Assembly (NCBI GenBank): GCA_937877575.1
Contig: CALFIZ010000034.1
Location: 1 to 17,096, forward strand
Source of the DNA: an uncultured Marinilabiliales bacterium
Lineage (GTDB): Bacteria; Bacteroidota; Bacteroidia; Bacteroidales; BM520
Length of the DNA: 17,096 nt
Direction of reading: 5' to 3'
Part shown: positions 1 through 9,400 of the stretch, in pieces
Layout: the number at the start of each line of letters is the position of its first letter
Numbering within the stretch: the stretch's first letter is position 1
Position numbers and translations under genes: made by a program
The notes under the pieces: generated by a model
Database searches by the model: none
Seen by the model: the letters and a program-made list of their open reading frames with translations, nothing else
Told to the model about the DNA's origin: nothing

Positions 1-20
1 TACATAACGGCAATTATTAA

Positions 21-28
21 TATATTTG
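21..28 (+). promoter_or_regulatory. Possible Bacteroidota -7 promoter element for the aquaporin gene
   Basis: The octamer TATATTTG matches the Bacteroidota sigma-ABfr -7 consensus TAnnTTTG at every fixed position. It lies 13 bases before the ATG at 42, so the leader would be only about 10 bases, or about 19 if translation starts at the second ATG (51). The matching -33 TTG would fall at or beyond the left edge of the window and cannot be examined. The match could be chance in such A/T-rich DNA. Confidence 0.4.
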
Positions 29-41
29 CAAAAAATAAAAT

Positions 42-722
42 ATGAAAAATATGAAAAAGTACTTAGCAGAAATGTTTGGAACCATGGTTTTGGTTCTTTT
101 AGGATGCGGTACAGCCGTCAGTTTAAATTGCGGCAGCAACACCGCATCGGTAATCGGCACAGCATGTGCTTTCGGTCTTGCAGTAGTGGCCATGGCTTAC
201 ACCATCGGCAATATTTCAGGATGTCACATTAACCCTGCAATCACACTTGGTTGCTGGATTGCAAAACGCATCAGCGGCAAGGATGCCATAATGTATATGG
301 TATTCCAATGCATTGGAGCCTTCATCGGTTCCGCAATATTAAATCTGATGGTCTCCATGCTTGGAGCCGAAGGTACAACAACCGGTGCAAATGTATGCTC
401 GGAAGGACCAGTAATAGGAATGATTATCGAAATATTCCTGACTTGCGTGTTTGTCCTCGTAGTTCTCGGCACAACTGACTCCAAGAAAGGAGCAGGCAAT
501 CTTGCCGGTCTCGCTATCGGCATTTCATTGATAGTAGTTCATTTGGTAGGCATTCACTATACAGGCACGTCAGTTAACCCTGCACGTTCACTTGCTCCTG
601 CCGTTTTCGAAGGCGGTGAAGCTCTGAAACAGGTGTGGGCTTACATAGTCGGTCCTTTCATAGGTGCTGTTCTTGCTGCACTCATTTGGTGTCTGATTGG
701 CAGTGAACCTGCTAAAAAATAA
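42..722 (+). CDS. aqpZ: Aquaporin Z-like water channel (MIP family)
   Basis: This 226-residue inner-membrane channel should conduct water across the cytoplasmic membrane. Two NPA boxes are visible, at residues 64-66 (HINPAIT) and 179-182 (SVNPARS), with about six hydrophobic helices near 10-30, 36-56, 82-102, 123-143, 153-173 and 199-219. Aligning by eye to E. coli AqpZ, the selectivity filter is Tyr53, His167, Thr176 and Arg182. AqpZ has Phe, His, Thr and Arg, so this is the water-specific type and not a glycerol facilitator (GlpF), which lacks the filter His. The length is normal for the family. The start could be Met1 (42) or Met4 (51); neither has a Shine-Dalgarno sequence. The gene appears monocistronic, with a terminator 34 bases after the stop. 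Confidence 0.93.
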   Translation: MKNMKKYLAEMFGTMVLVLLGCGTAVSLNCGSNTASVIGTACAFGLAVVAMAYTIGNISGCHINPAITLGCWIAKRISGKDAIMYMVFQCIGAFIGSAILNLMVSMLGAEGTTTGANVCSEGPVIGMIIEIFLTCVFVLVVLGTTDSKKGAGNLAGLAIGISLIVVHLVGIHYTGTSVNPARSLAPAVFEGGEALKQVWAYIVGPFIGAVLAALIWCLIGSEPAKK

Positions 723-756
723 TATGCATTTTCTTTTCCAATGTATAAAATTTATG

Positions 757-787
757 GTGAGAGTATCTGGTGATGCTCTCACTTTTT
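757..787 (+). terminator. Rho-independent terminator after the aquaporin gene
   Basis: An 11-bp stem (GTGAGAGTATC with GATGCTCTCAC, one U-G wobble) closes a TGGT tetraloop and is followed directly by five Ts. It lies 34 bases after the aquaporin stop and should separate that gene from the downstream peptidase gene, which therefore needs its own promoter. The only room for that promoter is the A/T-rich 788-821 stretch or the hairpin region itself, and I see no TAnnTTTG match there. Confidence 0.9.
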
Positions 788-821
788 ATTTTATAAATCA
801 TTATCAGCCAATATTATAATC

Positions 822-2942
822 ATGAAAAAACCTTTACTTTTATGTCTAATCGCTGTGGCATGCACCGCATTGTCATCTTGCAGAAACGAAAACAAAAACG
901 TGGAAACCAATTTATTGCTAAAACCATTCAACACCCCTTACGGCGTTCCGCCTTTCGACAAAATCAAAAACAGTGATTTCCTGCCTGCATTTCAATTTGG
1001 CATCGACAGGCAAAATGCTGAAATAGAAGCCATTATCAACAACACAGACTCTCCTGATTTTGGAAACACTATCCTGTCTTTCGACAAGTCGGGTGAAGAC
1101 CTCAACAGAATATCCTCAACTTTCATGGCTCTCTTTGAGAATCACTGCACTCAGGAAATCCAGCAACTTGCTGAAACAATAATCCCGATGCTCTCGCAAC
1201 ATGAAGACAACATCACCATGAACGACCGACTGTTTCAGAAGATAAAAAGCGTTTACGACAACCGCGAAAACCTCAATCTCGACAGCGACCAGATGATGGT
1301 CGTCAGCAAATATTACGAGGATTTCGTAAGAAACGGTGCCGATTTAAGTGCTGAAGACAAAGAACAGCTTAAAACGGTCAACTTGCAGTTGTCATCACTC
1401 TTTCTGAAATTCAGCAGCAACCTTCTCGCAGAGACAAACAATTTCAAACTTTATATTGACAATCCTGACGACCTTTCCGGTCTTCCCAAGGAAATTGTCG
1501 ACCAGGCCGCTCTTGCCGCTGAAAACGACGGAAACAAAGGAAAATGGCTGTTTTCTCCGACATTCACCTCAATGCTTCCGTTCCTTCAATTTTCCGACAG
1601 AAGGGATTTGAGGGAAAAACTCTATCGCGGCTATTTCATGCGCGGTCTCAACAATAACGCCAACGACAACCGCGAGACTGTTGACAGCATCATCAATCTT
1701 CGTGTACGCAAGGCTCATCTCCTCGGTTACGATTCATACGGACAATACCAGATTGCCGCTAATATGGCCAAAGATGCTGATATCGCATATAATTTCATAC
1801 TTGACATTTACAATCAGGCACTCAAGGTTGCCAAAGACGAAGTCGTTGAAATGCAACAGATTATCAACAAAGAAGGTGACAATTTCAAACTTGCATCCTG
1901 GGATTGGTGGTACTATGCGGAAAAGGTCCGCAGAGCCAAATATAACCTTGACGAAAACGAGTTGAAGCCTTATTTCAAACTCGAAAATGTAAGAGACGGC
2001 ATGTTTCTTCTGACCAATAAACTCTATGGCCTTCAGTTTGAGAAACTTGACGACATTCCGACCTATTACCCTGATGTTGAGGTGTTTAAAGTCACCGAAG
2101 CCGACAATGACTTTATAGGTCTCATCTATCTCGACTACTATCCTCGTCCCGAAAAAGGTCAGGGGGCGTGGTGCGAAAGTCTCAGAGTCGGTACTGACGA
2201 CATCAACGGCAACAGAGTCTATCCTATTGCCACAATAACTTGCAACTTCCCCAAGCCGACAGCAGATGCACCTTCATTACTGACCTTTGACAATGCTGAA
2301 ACCCTGTTCCATGAATTTGGCCATGCCGTTCAGAATCTCTTCTCATACAACAAATATTCACGTATAAGCGGCAACTTCCCGCGCGACATGGTTGAACTTC
2401 CTTCACAGATTATGGAAAACTGGTGCAGCGAGCCTGAAATGCTCCGTCTTTACGCACGCCACTATCAGACAAATGAAGTCATTCCTGACGAACTTATCGA
2501 CAAAATCGTCAAAAGCAACACCTTCAATACCGGTTTCAACACCACAGAACTGCTTGCGGCTTCACTTCTCGACCTCAAATGGCATGCAAAGACAAATGAA
2601 AAAACCGAAGATGTTGTAAAATTTGAAAGTGACTGCATGAAAGAAATCCATCTTATTGATGAAATCCTGCCACGTTACCGTTCAACTTACTTCAAACATA
2701 TTTTCGACAGTGACGGCTATGCGGCGGGTTACTATGTCTATACATGGGCTGAAGTTCTTGACAAGGATGCTTTCCAAGCATTCAAGGAAACGGGCGACAT
2801 CTTCAACAAAGAAATCGCCGCCAGATTCCGCAACTATGTCCTGACCAACATCGGCCAGGATGAACCAATGGCACAATACATCAAATTCAGAGGAAAGCAA
2901 CCATCCAACGAGCCATATTTACGCGCAAGGGGATTAAAATAA
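822..2942 (+). CDS. dcp: M3 family zinc metallopeptidase, dipeptidyl carboxypeptidase type, lipoprotein
   Basis: This 706-residue protein is an M3A peptidase (dipeptidyl carboxypeptidase/oligopeptidase A family). Such enzymes trim C-terminal dipeptides or cut short oligopeptides. The zinc site HEFGH is at residues 497-501, with the third ligand Glu525 in a VELPSQIMENW context, as in E. coli Dcp (VEFPSQINEHW). A conserved DGYAAGYYVY segment at 631-640 supplies the substrate-binding tyrosines. The N-terminus is a lipoprotein signal: KK, a hydrophobic core, then lipobox LSSC with Cys20. The mature enzyme is therefore probably membrane-anchored in the periplasm or outer membrane, where it would handle peptides. 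Length is slightly above E. coli Dcp because of the signal. lplA starts four bases after the stop, so the two are probably co-transcribed. The choice between Dcp and another M3 subfamily rests on overall resemblance. Confidence 0.92.
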   Translation: MKKPLLLCLIAVACTALSSCRNENKNVETNLLLKPFNTPYGVPPFDKIKNSDFLPAFQFGIDRQNAEIEAIINNTDSPDFGNTILSFDKSGEDLNRISSTFMALFENHCTQEIQQLAETIIPMLSQHEDNITMNDRLFQKIKSVYDNRENLNLDSDQMMVVSKYYEDFVRNGADLSAEDKEQLKTVNLQLSSLFLKFSSNLLAETNNFKLYIDNPDDLSGLPKEIVDQAALAAENDGNKGKWLFSPTFTSMLPFLQFSDRRDLREKLYRGYFMRGLNNNANDNRETVDSIINLRVRKAHLLGYDSYGQYQIAANMAKDADIAYNFILDIYNQALKVAKDEVVEMQQIINKEGDNFKLASWDWWYYAEKVRRAKYNLDENELKPYFKLENVRDGMFLLTNKLYGLQFEKLDDIPTYYPDVEVFKVTEADNDFIGLIYLDYYPRPEKGQGAWCESLRVGTDDINGNRVYPIATITCNFPKPTADAPSLLTFDNAETLFHEFGHAVQNLFSYNKYSRISGNFPRDMVELPSQIMENWCSEPEMLRLYARHYQTNEVIPDELIDKIVKSNTFNTGFNTTELLAASLLDLKWHAKTNEKTEDVVKFESDCMKEIHLIDEILPRYRSTYFKHIFDSDGYAAGYYVYTWAEVLDKDAFQAFKETGDIFNKEIAARFRNYVLTNIGQDEPMAQYIKFRGKQPSNEPYLRARGLK

Positions 2943-2946
2943 CATT

Positions 2947-3903
2947 ATGACAACCAATATCATCATTTCCAATCAAACCAACCCGTACCTCAATCTGGCG
3001 GTTGAGAACCATCTGTTGAAAACCAACGGCAGGGACACAGTTTCCTTGTTTCTGTGGAAAAACAGGCAGACGGTGGTTATTGGTGCCAATCAGAATCCCT
3101 TTTCTGAATGTGATTTGGACAAACTCATCGGTGACGGCGGGTTTCTTGCCCGCCGCAATACCGGTGGCGGTGCCGTTTATCACGACCTTGGCAACCTCAA
3201 TTTTTCATTTGTCGCACACCAGTCAAACTTCAACGTACTCAAACACTTCTCCGTAATACAGAATGCGCTTTTCGAATACGGACTCCAAACCATCGTTTCC
3301 GGTCGCAATGACTTGACCTTCGAGGGCAGGAAATTTTCAGGCAACGCATTCAGCAACAGCAAATCGAACTGTCTTCACCATGGAACCCTGCTGATAAAAT
3401 CCGATATGGGAAAAATCAGCAGATACCTCATCGTCAAACCTGTGAAACTTATGAAACACGGCGTGAAGTCAGTCGCCAACCGCATTATCAACCTGTCGGA
3501 GGTCGCCAATATCACTTCCGACAACATAATGACCCACCTTACAGATGCCTTCGAAAGCATCTATGAAAGCAAGGCAAATATCCTTGATTTCGAAGAGTTG
3601 AGTAATGTTCCCGAAGTGCAAAGGACAAGCAATTACTATGGCTCCGAAGAATTTTTATATGGAAAGTGGCGCAGTTTCAACGCCAATTATTCTTTTCAAT
3701 ATGACTGGGGCAATGTGGAAATTGCCATGACCATAGATGAAAAAAAGGCTGTCATCACTTCGATTGAAATCGCTTCCGACAGCCTATATCCTGATGATAT
3801 CAATCACACCCGTGATCTACTCACCGGTGCAAGCATTCTGACCCCGCCTTCCACCGACGATGCCATAAGCAGGGACATTATCAAATCCCTATACGAAAAT
3901 TAA
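2947..3903 (+). CDS. lplA: Lipoate-protein ligase A
   Basis: This 318-residue cytoplasmic enzyme activates free lipoate with ATP to lipoyl-AMP. It then transfers the lipoyl group to a lysine of acceptor domains such as the E2 subunits of 2-oxoacid dehydrogenases or glycine-cleavage H protein. Motifs match E. coli LplA in order: NLAVENHLL near residue 16, LFLWKNRQTVVIGANQNP at 34-51, the lipoate-binding RRNTGGGAVYHDLGN at 69-83, SGRNDL at 118-123, and GRKFSGNAF at 127-135 with the conserved lysine Lys129 (E. coli Lys133). HHGTLL follows at 144-149. The C-terminal ~90 residues are the small accessory domain, so this is the full two-domain form. The gene sits four bases after the M3 peptidase stop. 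Its own stop codon directly abuts the stop of the convergent gene at 3904. Confidence 0.95.
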   Translation: MTTNIIISNQTNPYLNLAVENHLLKTNGRDTVSLFLWKNRQTVVIGANQNPFSECDLDKLIGDGGFLARRNTGGGAVYHDLGNLNFSFVAHQSNFNVLKHFSVIQNALFEYGLQTIVSGRNDLTFEGRKFSGNAFSNSKSNCLHHGTLLIKSDMGKISRYLIVKPVKLMKHGVKSVANRIINLSEVANITSDNIMTHLTDAFESIYESKANILDFEELSNVPEVQRTSNYYGSEEFLYGKWRSFNANYSFQYDWGNVEIAMTIDEKKAVITSIEIASDSLYPDDINHTRDLLTGASILTPPSTDDAISRDIIKSLYEN

Positions 3904-6372
3904 CTATTTGCGTACCAGTTTATACATAAACGGTTTGGCATTCATGCTCTTGACCGACACAATATAAATGCCCGGATTCCATGATGTCACATCTATCCTC
4001 TCCTTGTCGGATTCCGCCTGTTTTGCCATAACCTGCTGACCGATAACATCATAGACAACTATCTGCTCAAGGTTTTCGCCCTTTACGACAAAATATGAAT
4101 CTGCAGGATTAGGATAAACCATGATGTTGTTGGTCATATCCGCAATGCCATCGAATACTTTTACCTGGGAATCAATCATTTCCGACTCACAGCCGTTGAC
4201 GGCATAATATGCTGTAACGCCATAGTAATAATTACCGCCCGGAATATTTCTGTCAGTATAGGTATTCGAATTAATCGGTGATTCAGTAAGGAGACTGCCA
4301 TCTCTGTAAATATAATATCTGGCTCCATCGGCAGCCGGCTCCCAAGTCATGGTAACCGTATTGGGGACGGTTGCATCAAGTTCAAGAGATGAAGGCATGA
4401 CACAGACCGCATCGACCAGAATCGTTGCCATTTGCGAATAGCAACCGTAATTGTAAATTACTCTTACACCATATTCCGATTCCTCATCATTCGACTGTAT
4501 TGAGTAAGAAGTTACATTATCCGGCACTGATTCGACAAAATAGCCGTCCTGATAAATCTGGAAGCCAGTGACTGACTGCACATTAGGCTTGCTCCATGAA
4601 AGTATCACATTATCGGGATTTACCACGGCACTGAGATTACCAACTGGTTCAAACAATGAGTGGTCGGTATAATTGAAAGTCTGTGAGAAATAGCCGCCGC
4701 TTACCCCGTCATTATTGTAAGGGGTGACGCTCCAGGTATAACTTCTGTAATCCAAATTGTCAACTTCCACTTCATTTTCATCGGTTATAAAATCTCTTGA
4801 ATAATAGTTGCCTCCCTCCATATACGACAATGTCAAAAGATAGTGGTCTCCTGCAGCGTCCCATGAAAAAGTGACTGTATTGTCGCAATTATCGGTTGCC
4901 TTCATGTTAGTGACACTGACATCACATGAGGAAGTGGGAATATTGTCAATTATCAGACGGCATCCCATTGCACCATAACCGGATACCGGGACGACATCAT
5001 TGTTTTCATCAATATAATATGACATCACTTCAGTTTCATCATAGCACAAATCGGAAGTTCCGGTAACCGGTTCGACCATCAGCAGATAGGTTCCGAATTG
5101 CGGAAAGCGGAGATATGGCAACATAATATTCCCGAAACCGCCAATCATATCTTCGGTTTTAGAGATTTCGTATGTGAAGAAAGGAAGTGTCAGATTAGGT
5201 TCGGAGCCGTTGAAAATATTATCGGCTGTCTGATAAAAATAAAATGAAACCTTAAATTTGTCTCCAACGTGTGATGACTGTGAGAAAGCAAGCTGTATTC
5301 CATTGATCACATGAGTTTTGGATGGAATGGCAAACAGATTGCCTATCATCCCGCCGTTGCTGTAACCAGTGGAAAACGAATTAACTGAATCCACAGCGTA
5401 AACATTCTCGGTAAGGATTTTAATTTCAGAAGCGTAGTTATCAGACGGATTCTGGTCAATCGAATCCATAACTATTTCGTAAGATACAATATTGGTGCCC
5501 ATCACAAAATTGAGCAATGAAGGGATACCCACCACTTGGGATGCTGAACCCGGGGAAATTTCAACCGGGGTCGTCTGGCCGATAAGAGAATTATTGACAA
5601 ATGCCTTGAGATAAGCGTTATGGGCGATATTTCCGCCGTTATTATGGATAATGCACTGATAGAACGACAATTCAGGTGTAATCTGTTCGAAATACTCCTG
5701 AAGTTTGGCATTAAGCGCACCTATCTGAGACAAAGGTATTTGGACAAAGTTGAAGACACCATCGAAAGGGATTGTAGGTTCAATGGTGATATCATTATCA
5801 AGGTTTGAAACTATTTCGATGCCGTCAACAGCGAATACACCGCCGTCAAATCCGGTGACGACCCAGGCGAACCTCATATTTGTTCCCGCATAATTTGCCA
5901 AATCCACATACCTGTGTTTCCATTGATAACCCTGGAATTGAGGAGTGTTATTGGCATCCCACATTTGGGTCCAGTTACTTCCGCCATCGTCTGAAATCAT
6001 GAATTTAATGGTTGCGCCCGGATTTCCGCTGCCGCCTACAGGTAATTTGCTCCAGTTGAACATTGCGTAAAACGACATCAGGGAATTCTGAGGAATATAT
6101 AGCAATGGTGACACAAGCCATTCATCCTGTTCCGGACCGTTTTCAGCGACAGGTACTATAGCGGAGTAAATACTGGTTTCATCTATTGTTGAGAAATTCA
6201 CTTCGCCATTACCTTGTATCCAAGTGGCTGAACTGTTGGAAGTTGTGATTGTCCATTCATCAGGAGGGAAATCATAGTCAAATCCTTCGGAAACCACGAC
6301 AGTCCTGGCATTCTGAGCAAACAAAACGGTTGCAAAGAGAGAAATCAAACTTAATAATAATATCTTTTTCAT
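3904..6372 (-). CDS. T9SS type A sorted surface protein with cleaved-adhesin (choice-of-anchor J) and Fn3 domains
   Basis: The 822-residue product has a signal peptide (MKKILLLSLISLFATVLFAQ, cleavage near residue 20). A cleaved-adhesin/choice-of-anchor J domain spans about 28-190, with the typical DEWLVSPLL at 83-91, SDDGGSNW and a closing VFAVDGIEI. Next come a CARDB-like Ig segment (about 200-325) and a second beta-rich region (325-480) that I cannot name. Three Fn3 domains follow (about 484-569, 574-657, 659-740). A T9SS type A sorting domain (747-822) has MVYPNP at 751-756, YDVIGQQV and a basic end. The protein should cross the inner membrane by Sec and the outer membrane by T9SS, lose its C-terminal domain and be anchored to LPS. 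I chose ATG 6372 because the open frame's earlier ATG at 6462 lies inside a terminator hairpin and would put 30 non-signal residues before a perfect signal peptide. No protease or glycosidase catalytic domain is seen; adhesion is inferred. Confidence 0.88.
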   Translation of the reverse strand: MKKILLLSLISLFATVLFAQNARTVVVSEGFDYDFPPDEWTITTSNSSATWIQGNGEVNFSTIDETSIYSAIVPVAENGPEQDEWLVSPLLYIPQNSLMSFYAMFNWSKLPVGGSGNPGATIKFMISDDGGSNWTQMWDANNTPQFQGYQWKHRYVDLANYAGTNMRFAWVVTGFDGGVFAVDGIEIVSNLDNDITIEPTIPFDGVFNFVQIPLSQIGALNAKLQEYFEQITPELSFYQCIIHNNGGNIAHNAYLKAFVNNSLIGQTTPVEISPGSASQVVGIPSLLNFVMGTNIVSYEIVMDSIDQNPSDNYASEIKILTENVYAVDSVNSFSTGYSNGGMIGNLFAIPSKTHVINGIQLAFSQSSHVGDKFKVSFYFYQTADNIFNGSEPNLTLPFFTYEISKTEDMIGGFGNIMLPYLRFPQFGTYLLMVEPVTGTSDLCYDETEVMSYYIDENNDVVPVSGYGAMGCRLIIDNIPTSSCDVSVTNMKATDNCDNTVTFSWDAAGDHYLLTLSYMEGGNYYSRDFITDENEVEVDNLDYRSYTWSVTPYNNDGVSGGYFSQTFNYTDHSLFEPVGNLSAVVNPDNVILSWSKPNVQSVTGFQIYQDGYFVESVPDNVTSYSIQSNDEESEYGVRVIYNYGCYSQMATILVDAVCVMPSSLELDATVPNTVTMTWEPAADGARYYIYRDGSLLTESPINSNTYTDRNIPGGNYYYGVTAYYAVNGCESEMIDSQVKVFDGIADMTNNIMVYPNPADSYFVVKGENLEQIVVYDVIGQQVMAKQAESDKERIDVTSWNPGIYIVSVKSMNAKPFMYKLVRK

Positions 6373-6442
6373 TGATGATTGTAATAAAGGATAAACGATT
6401 CTATTGCAGTCATTATTATACTTAACCCCAAAACAAACAGAA

Positions 6443-6474
6443 AAAAAAGGGGAGATTTTCATCTCCCCTTTTTT
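6443..6474 (-). terminator. Strong intrinsic terminator of the giant T9SS gene
   Basis: On the minus strand the RNA would form a 14-bp stem, AAAAAAGGGGAGAT paired with ATCTCCCCTTTTTT, closed by a GAAA (GNRA) tetraloop. Two further Ts follow at 6442-6441. It begins 19 bases after the stop codon of the 3342-residue gene. Because an A-tract precedes the stem, the hairpin could also work on the plus strand. It separates the two T9SS genes, so the downstream gene needs a promoter within 6373-6442. I find no perfect TAnnTTTG there. Confidence 0.93.
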
Positions 6475-6493
6475 CGGTCAATATGTGTTATTA

Positions 6494-9400
6494 TTATTTA
6501 CTAACTATAACACGTTTCTGGATAGCGTTACCATCATTGTTAATGATATTGAAGATATAAACGCCTGATGGCATATCAGAAGTGGAAACTGTTTTTGAGT
6601 TGGCATCCACGCTTATAGTTCTTACAACCTGACCGAGGCTGTTGTAGATAGTAATACTGTTCATGTTTTCACATTCAACAGTTACATCACCAGCAGTTGG
6701 GTTAGGATAAACATTAACATTGATGTTGAAGTCATTGATACCTGTTTCTACAGCCACGTTAACTGTGTTTGGTTGTGATTCTGCACCGTCAGGGCAAACT
6801 TCAGTAACTGTGTAGGAATAAGTACCGGAAGGAATGTTCACATAATCAATATATGTTGTACCAGTATATTCTTCAGCGATAAGTTCACCTTGTCTGTAGA
6901 TGTTGTAAACCTGGCCATTGATAAAGTCAAGAGGTTTATCCCATGTAAGGGTTACAGCAGGCTGACCATCAGCATTGTCGAATACGGCTCTGAGGTTCTT
7001 GACAGGGAATCCACCGCAAGCGAATGAACCGCCGAATGGGTTGGAGAGATTAGATTCAACTCCATCAAAGCATACAACTGAGATATTGTAAACATAATCA
7101 TTATAAGAGTTGATGTTTCCATCAACGTAAGTAGGTTCATCAACAGAAGCAATCTTTACATTATTCCTGTAAACATTGTATGTAAATGTACCATTTGAAG
7201 GAGCAGTCCAGTATAATGTCACTGTACCATCATTATAGTCGAATGCACCATAGAGGTCGGTAACAGTTGGGCATTCAGGAGCAACGGAGCTCTGGCAATC
7301 TGATGCTGAGTAGTAAGCGTAACCATACTGAGCCTTTACACAGTATTCATAGATACCGTAGTCAGGAGTGTCAGTATATGTCAGGACTTCAGCAGCGACT
7401 GTTGCAACAACTTCGCTGTTTCTTGTAATGATATAACCTGTCAAATCACCATACTTATCATTAGGAGCATCCCAAGTCATCACAATGTCACCACCATTAG
7501 GTACTGCTGTGAAATTCTTAGGAGCGTTAAGAGAGATCTGGAATTCTTCATTTACAGGGATTGAAGAACCTTTAGCATAATTAACAACAACTGTAATTGT
7601 CTGAAGGGCAACTTCATCTGCTGTGCCGAAGAACTGAGGATCAACAACTGTTACAGGATTATCAACAACGCCTGATACTGTGTAGGAAACTGCACCCGGC
7701 ATTGCTGGCCATGTAGCTAAGAATGACAAGTTTTGATTGTCAATTGAGATATAAGTTACAGGCGGGAAGATTTCAGCAACAGTGATTGACTTGCAGACTG
7801 GCTGTGATACTACATAATTGTTATTTGATGCAAGATAGGAGACTGTAATACAATAGTTATAAGTTGTATTACCACTTTCCAAATGATCAACGTATGTGGT
7901 CTCGTTAATATTGTAAATGTCAGCGAGGTAAGCACCGTTTCTTGTAATTGTGTAGTAAACGAAGTCATTATAAGTATCAAGTGGAGCATTCCATGTGAGA
8001 GTTATTTCTTCGAAATTCTGACTTATATTCAAGTCAGTAATTTCATTAACGTCATTGATGAATGTACTTGATGTACGGTCGGAAATACCGTATTGATAAA
8101 CAGCGTCAACTGAAACAGTGTGAACATCCTCGGTAGCAAGTTTGCAGATATAGCTCATATCTGATGTCATTCCTACCTTAACATTGTCAACGTAAACATT
8201 GTAGTATTCAACTGCCAAAGGATAAGCAACCTGCCATGAAACGTCAGCTGTCATATTAACAACAACAGGTTGGTTAAGAATAACAGCCGGGAACATAGCA
8301 CCCTGTTCGATAGTGATTGGGTGGCAGATTTCATTTGTTGAAACGATACCCTGAGGACCGTATTCAATAGTGATACAATATGTATATGTACCAGGAGCTG
8401 TAAGATAGTCAGTGAATGTGGTGTCACTGATATTATAGATCTCGATAGTTGATGAACCACCGGTAATATAATATCTGTAGAAGTCATTGAATCTGTCACT
8501 TGGACATGGATCCCAACTTAATTCAACAACATTAAGAGATGGGTTAGAAACTCTGAAGTTGCTAATTTCATTGACTGCGATATCGACGTAGCCGATGACA
8601 AATTCTGACATGCCGTTTGCATAAACTGCAGATACACCGATTATGTAAGTATCTTCTTCTACGAACTTGATAGTTGCGGTAGTTTCTTCAGTGTTGAGTG
8701 AAATGTATGGGTCAGAACCTTGAACAACGGATACCATATAGTATAATGGATCAGAACCTGCGGTTGGTTCCCAAGTTACAACAGCTGTCAGGTTTTCATG
8801 GTCAATATCCATTGAAACTATAGGATACAAACCATCTTCAACGAAGTGAGCAGTAAATACACGGTTGCTTGTGATATAGAATGAATATTGAGTACCGAAA
8901 GCAACCACGTTACCGTTTTCATCGGTCCAGCTTACGAATTCGTAGTGTTCATTAACTGTTGCTATCAATGTAACCATTTCATTGTAAGTGTATGTACCGG
9001 CACCTGTTACCGTACCACCTTGTGCTGGATCAACGTTAACAGTTACAGTGTAAGAATCCATAGCGAAGTGAGCAACAAGTGTTCTGTCTTCGGTTGCTAT
9101 GAATGAGTAAGTATCATCGGTTGAAATTTCAGTACCATTTTCTGTCCAGTTAATGAAAATGTATCCAGGGAATGGGTAAGCTATCATATTAACTTCAGAA
9201 CCTACGATGTAAGAACCGGCACCTGAAACAACACCATATTCTTCAGGATCAGCTGATGCTGTGATAGTGACTGATACTATGCTGAACTGAGCCATCAACC
9301 AAACGTTATCATTGACAGTGAAAGTATAAGTTGCATCAGAAGAGATAAGAGCACCAGCTGAATACCAACCATCGAATGAGTAGTTTTCAGCAGGAATAGC

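Noticed and set aside
26..232. Alternative frame overlapping the aquaporin start
   Set aside because: It starts at TTG inside the promoter-like element, and its product has no family resemblance, whereas the +42 frame encodes a complete aquaporin.
224..523. 99-codon minus-strand open frame inside the aquaporin gene
   Set aside because: It is fully antisense to a clearly functional MIP-family gene, with no recognisable domain.
3920..3936. Small inverted repeat (GTTTA / TAAAC) just past the lplA stop as a terminator
   Set aside because: The stem is only about five A/T-rich base pairs and there is no T-tract on either strand. It lies in the coding sequence of the convergent gene.
6373..6440. 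TATAAT-like hexamer upstream of the 822-residue gene as a promoter
   Set aside because: Primary-sigma promoters in Bacteroidota use TTG and TAnnTTTG elements. The hexamer has no properly spaced partner, and the A/T-rich context makes chance matches likely.
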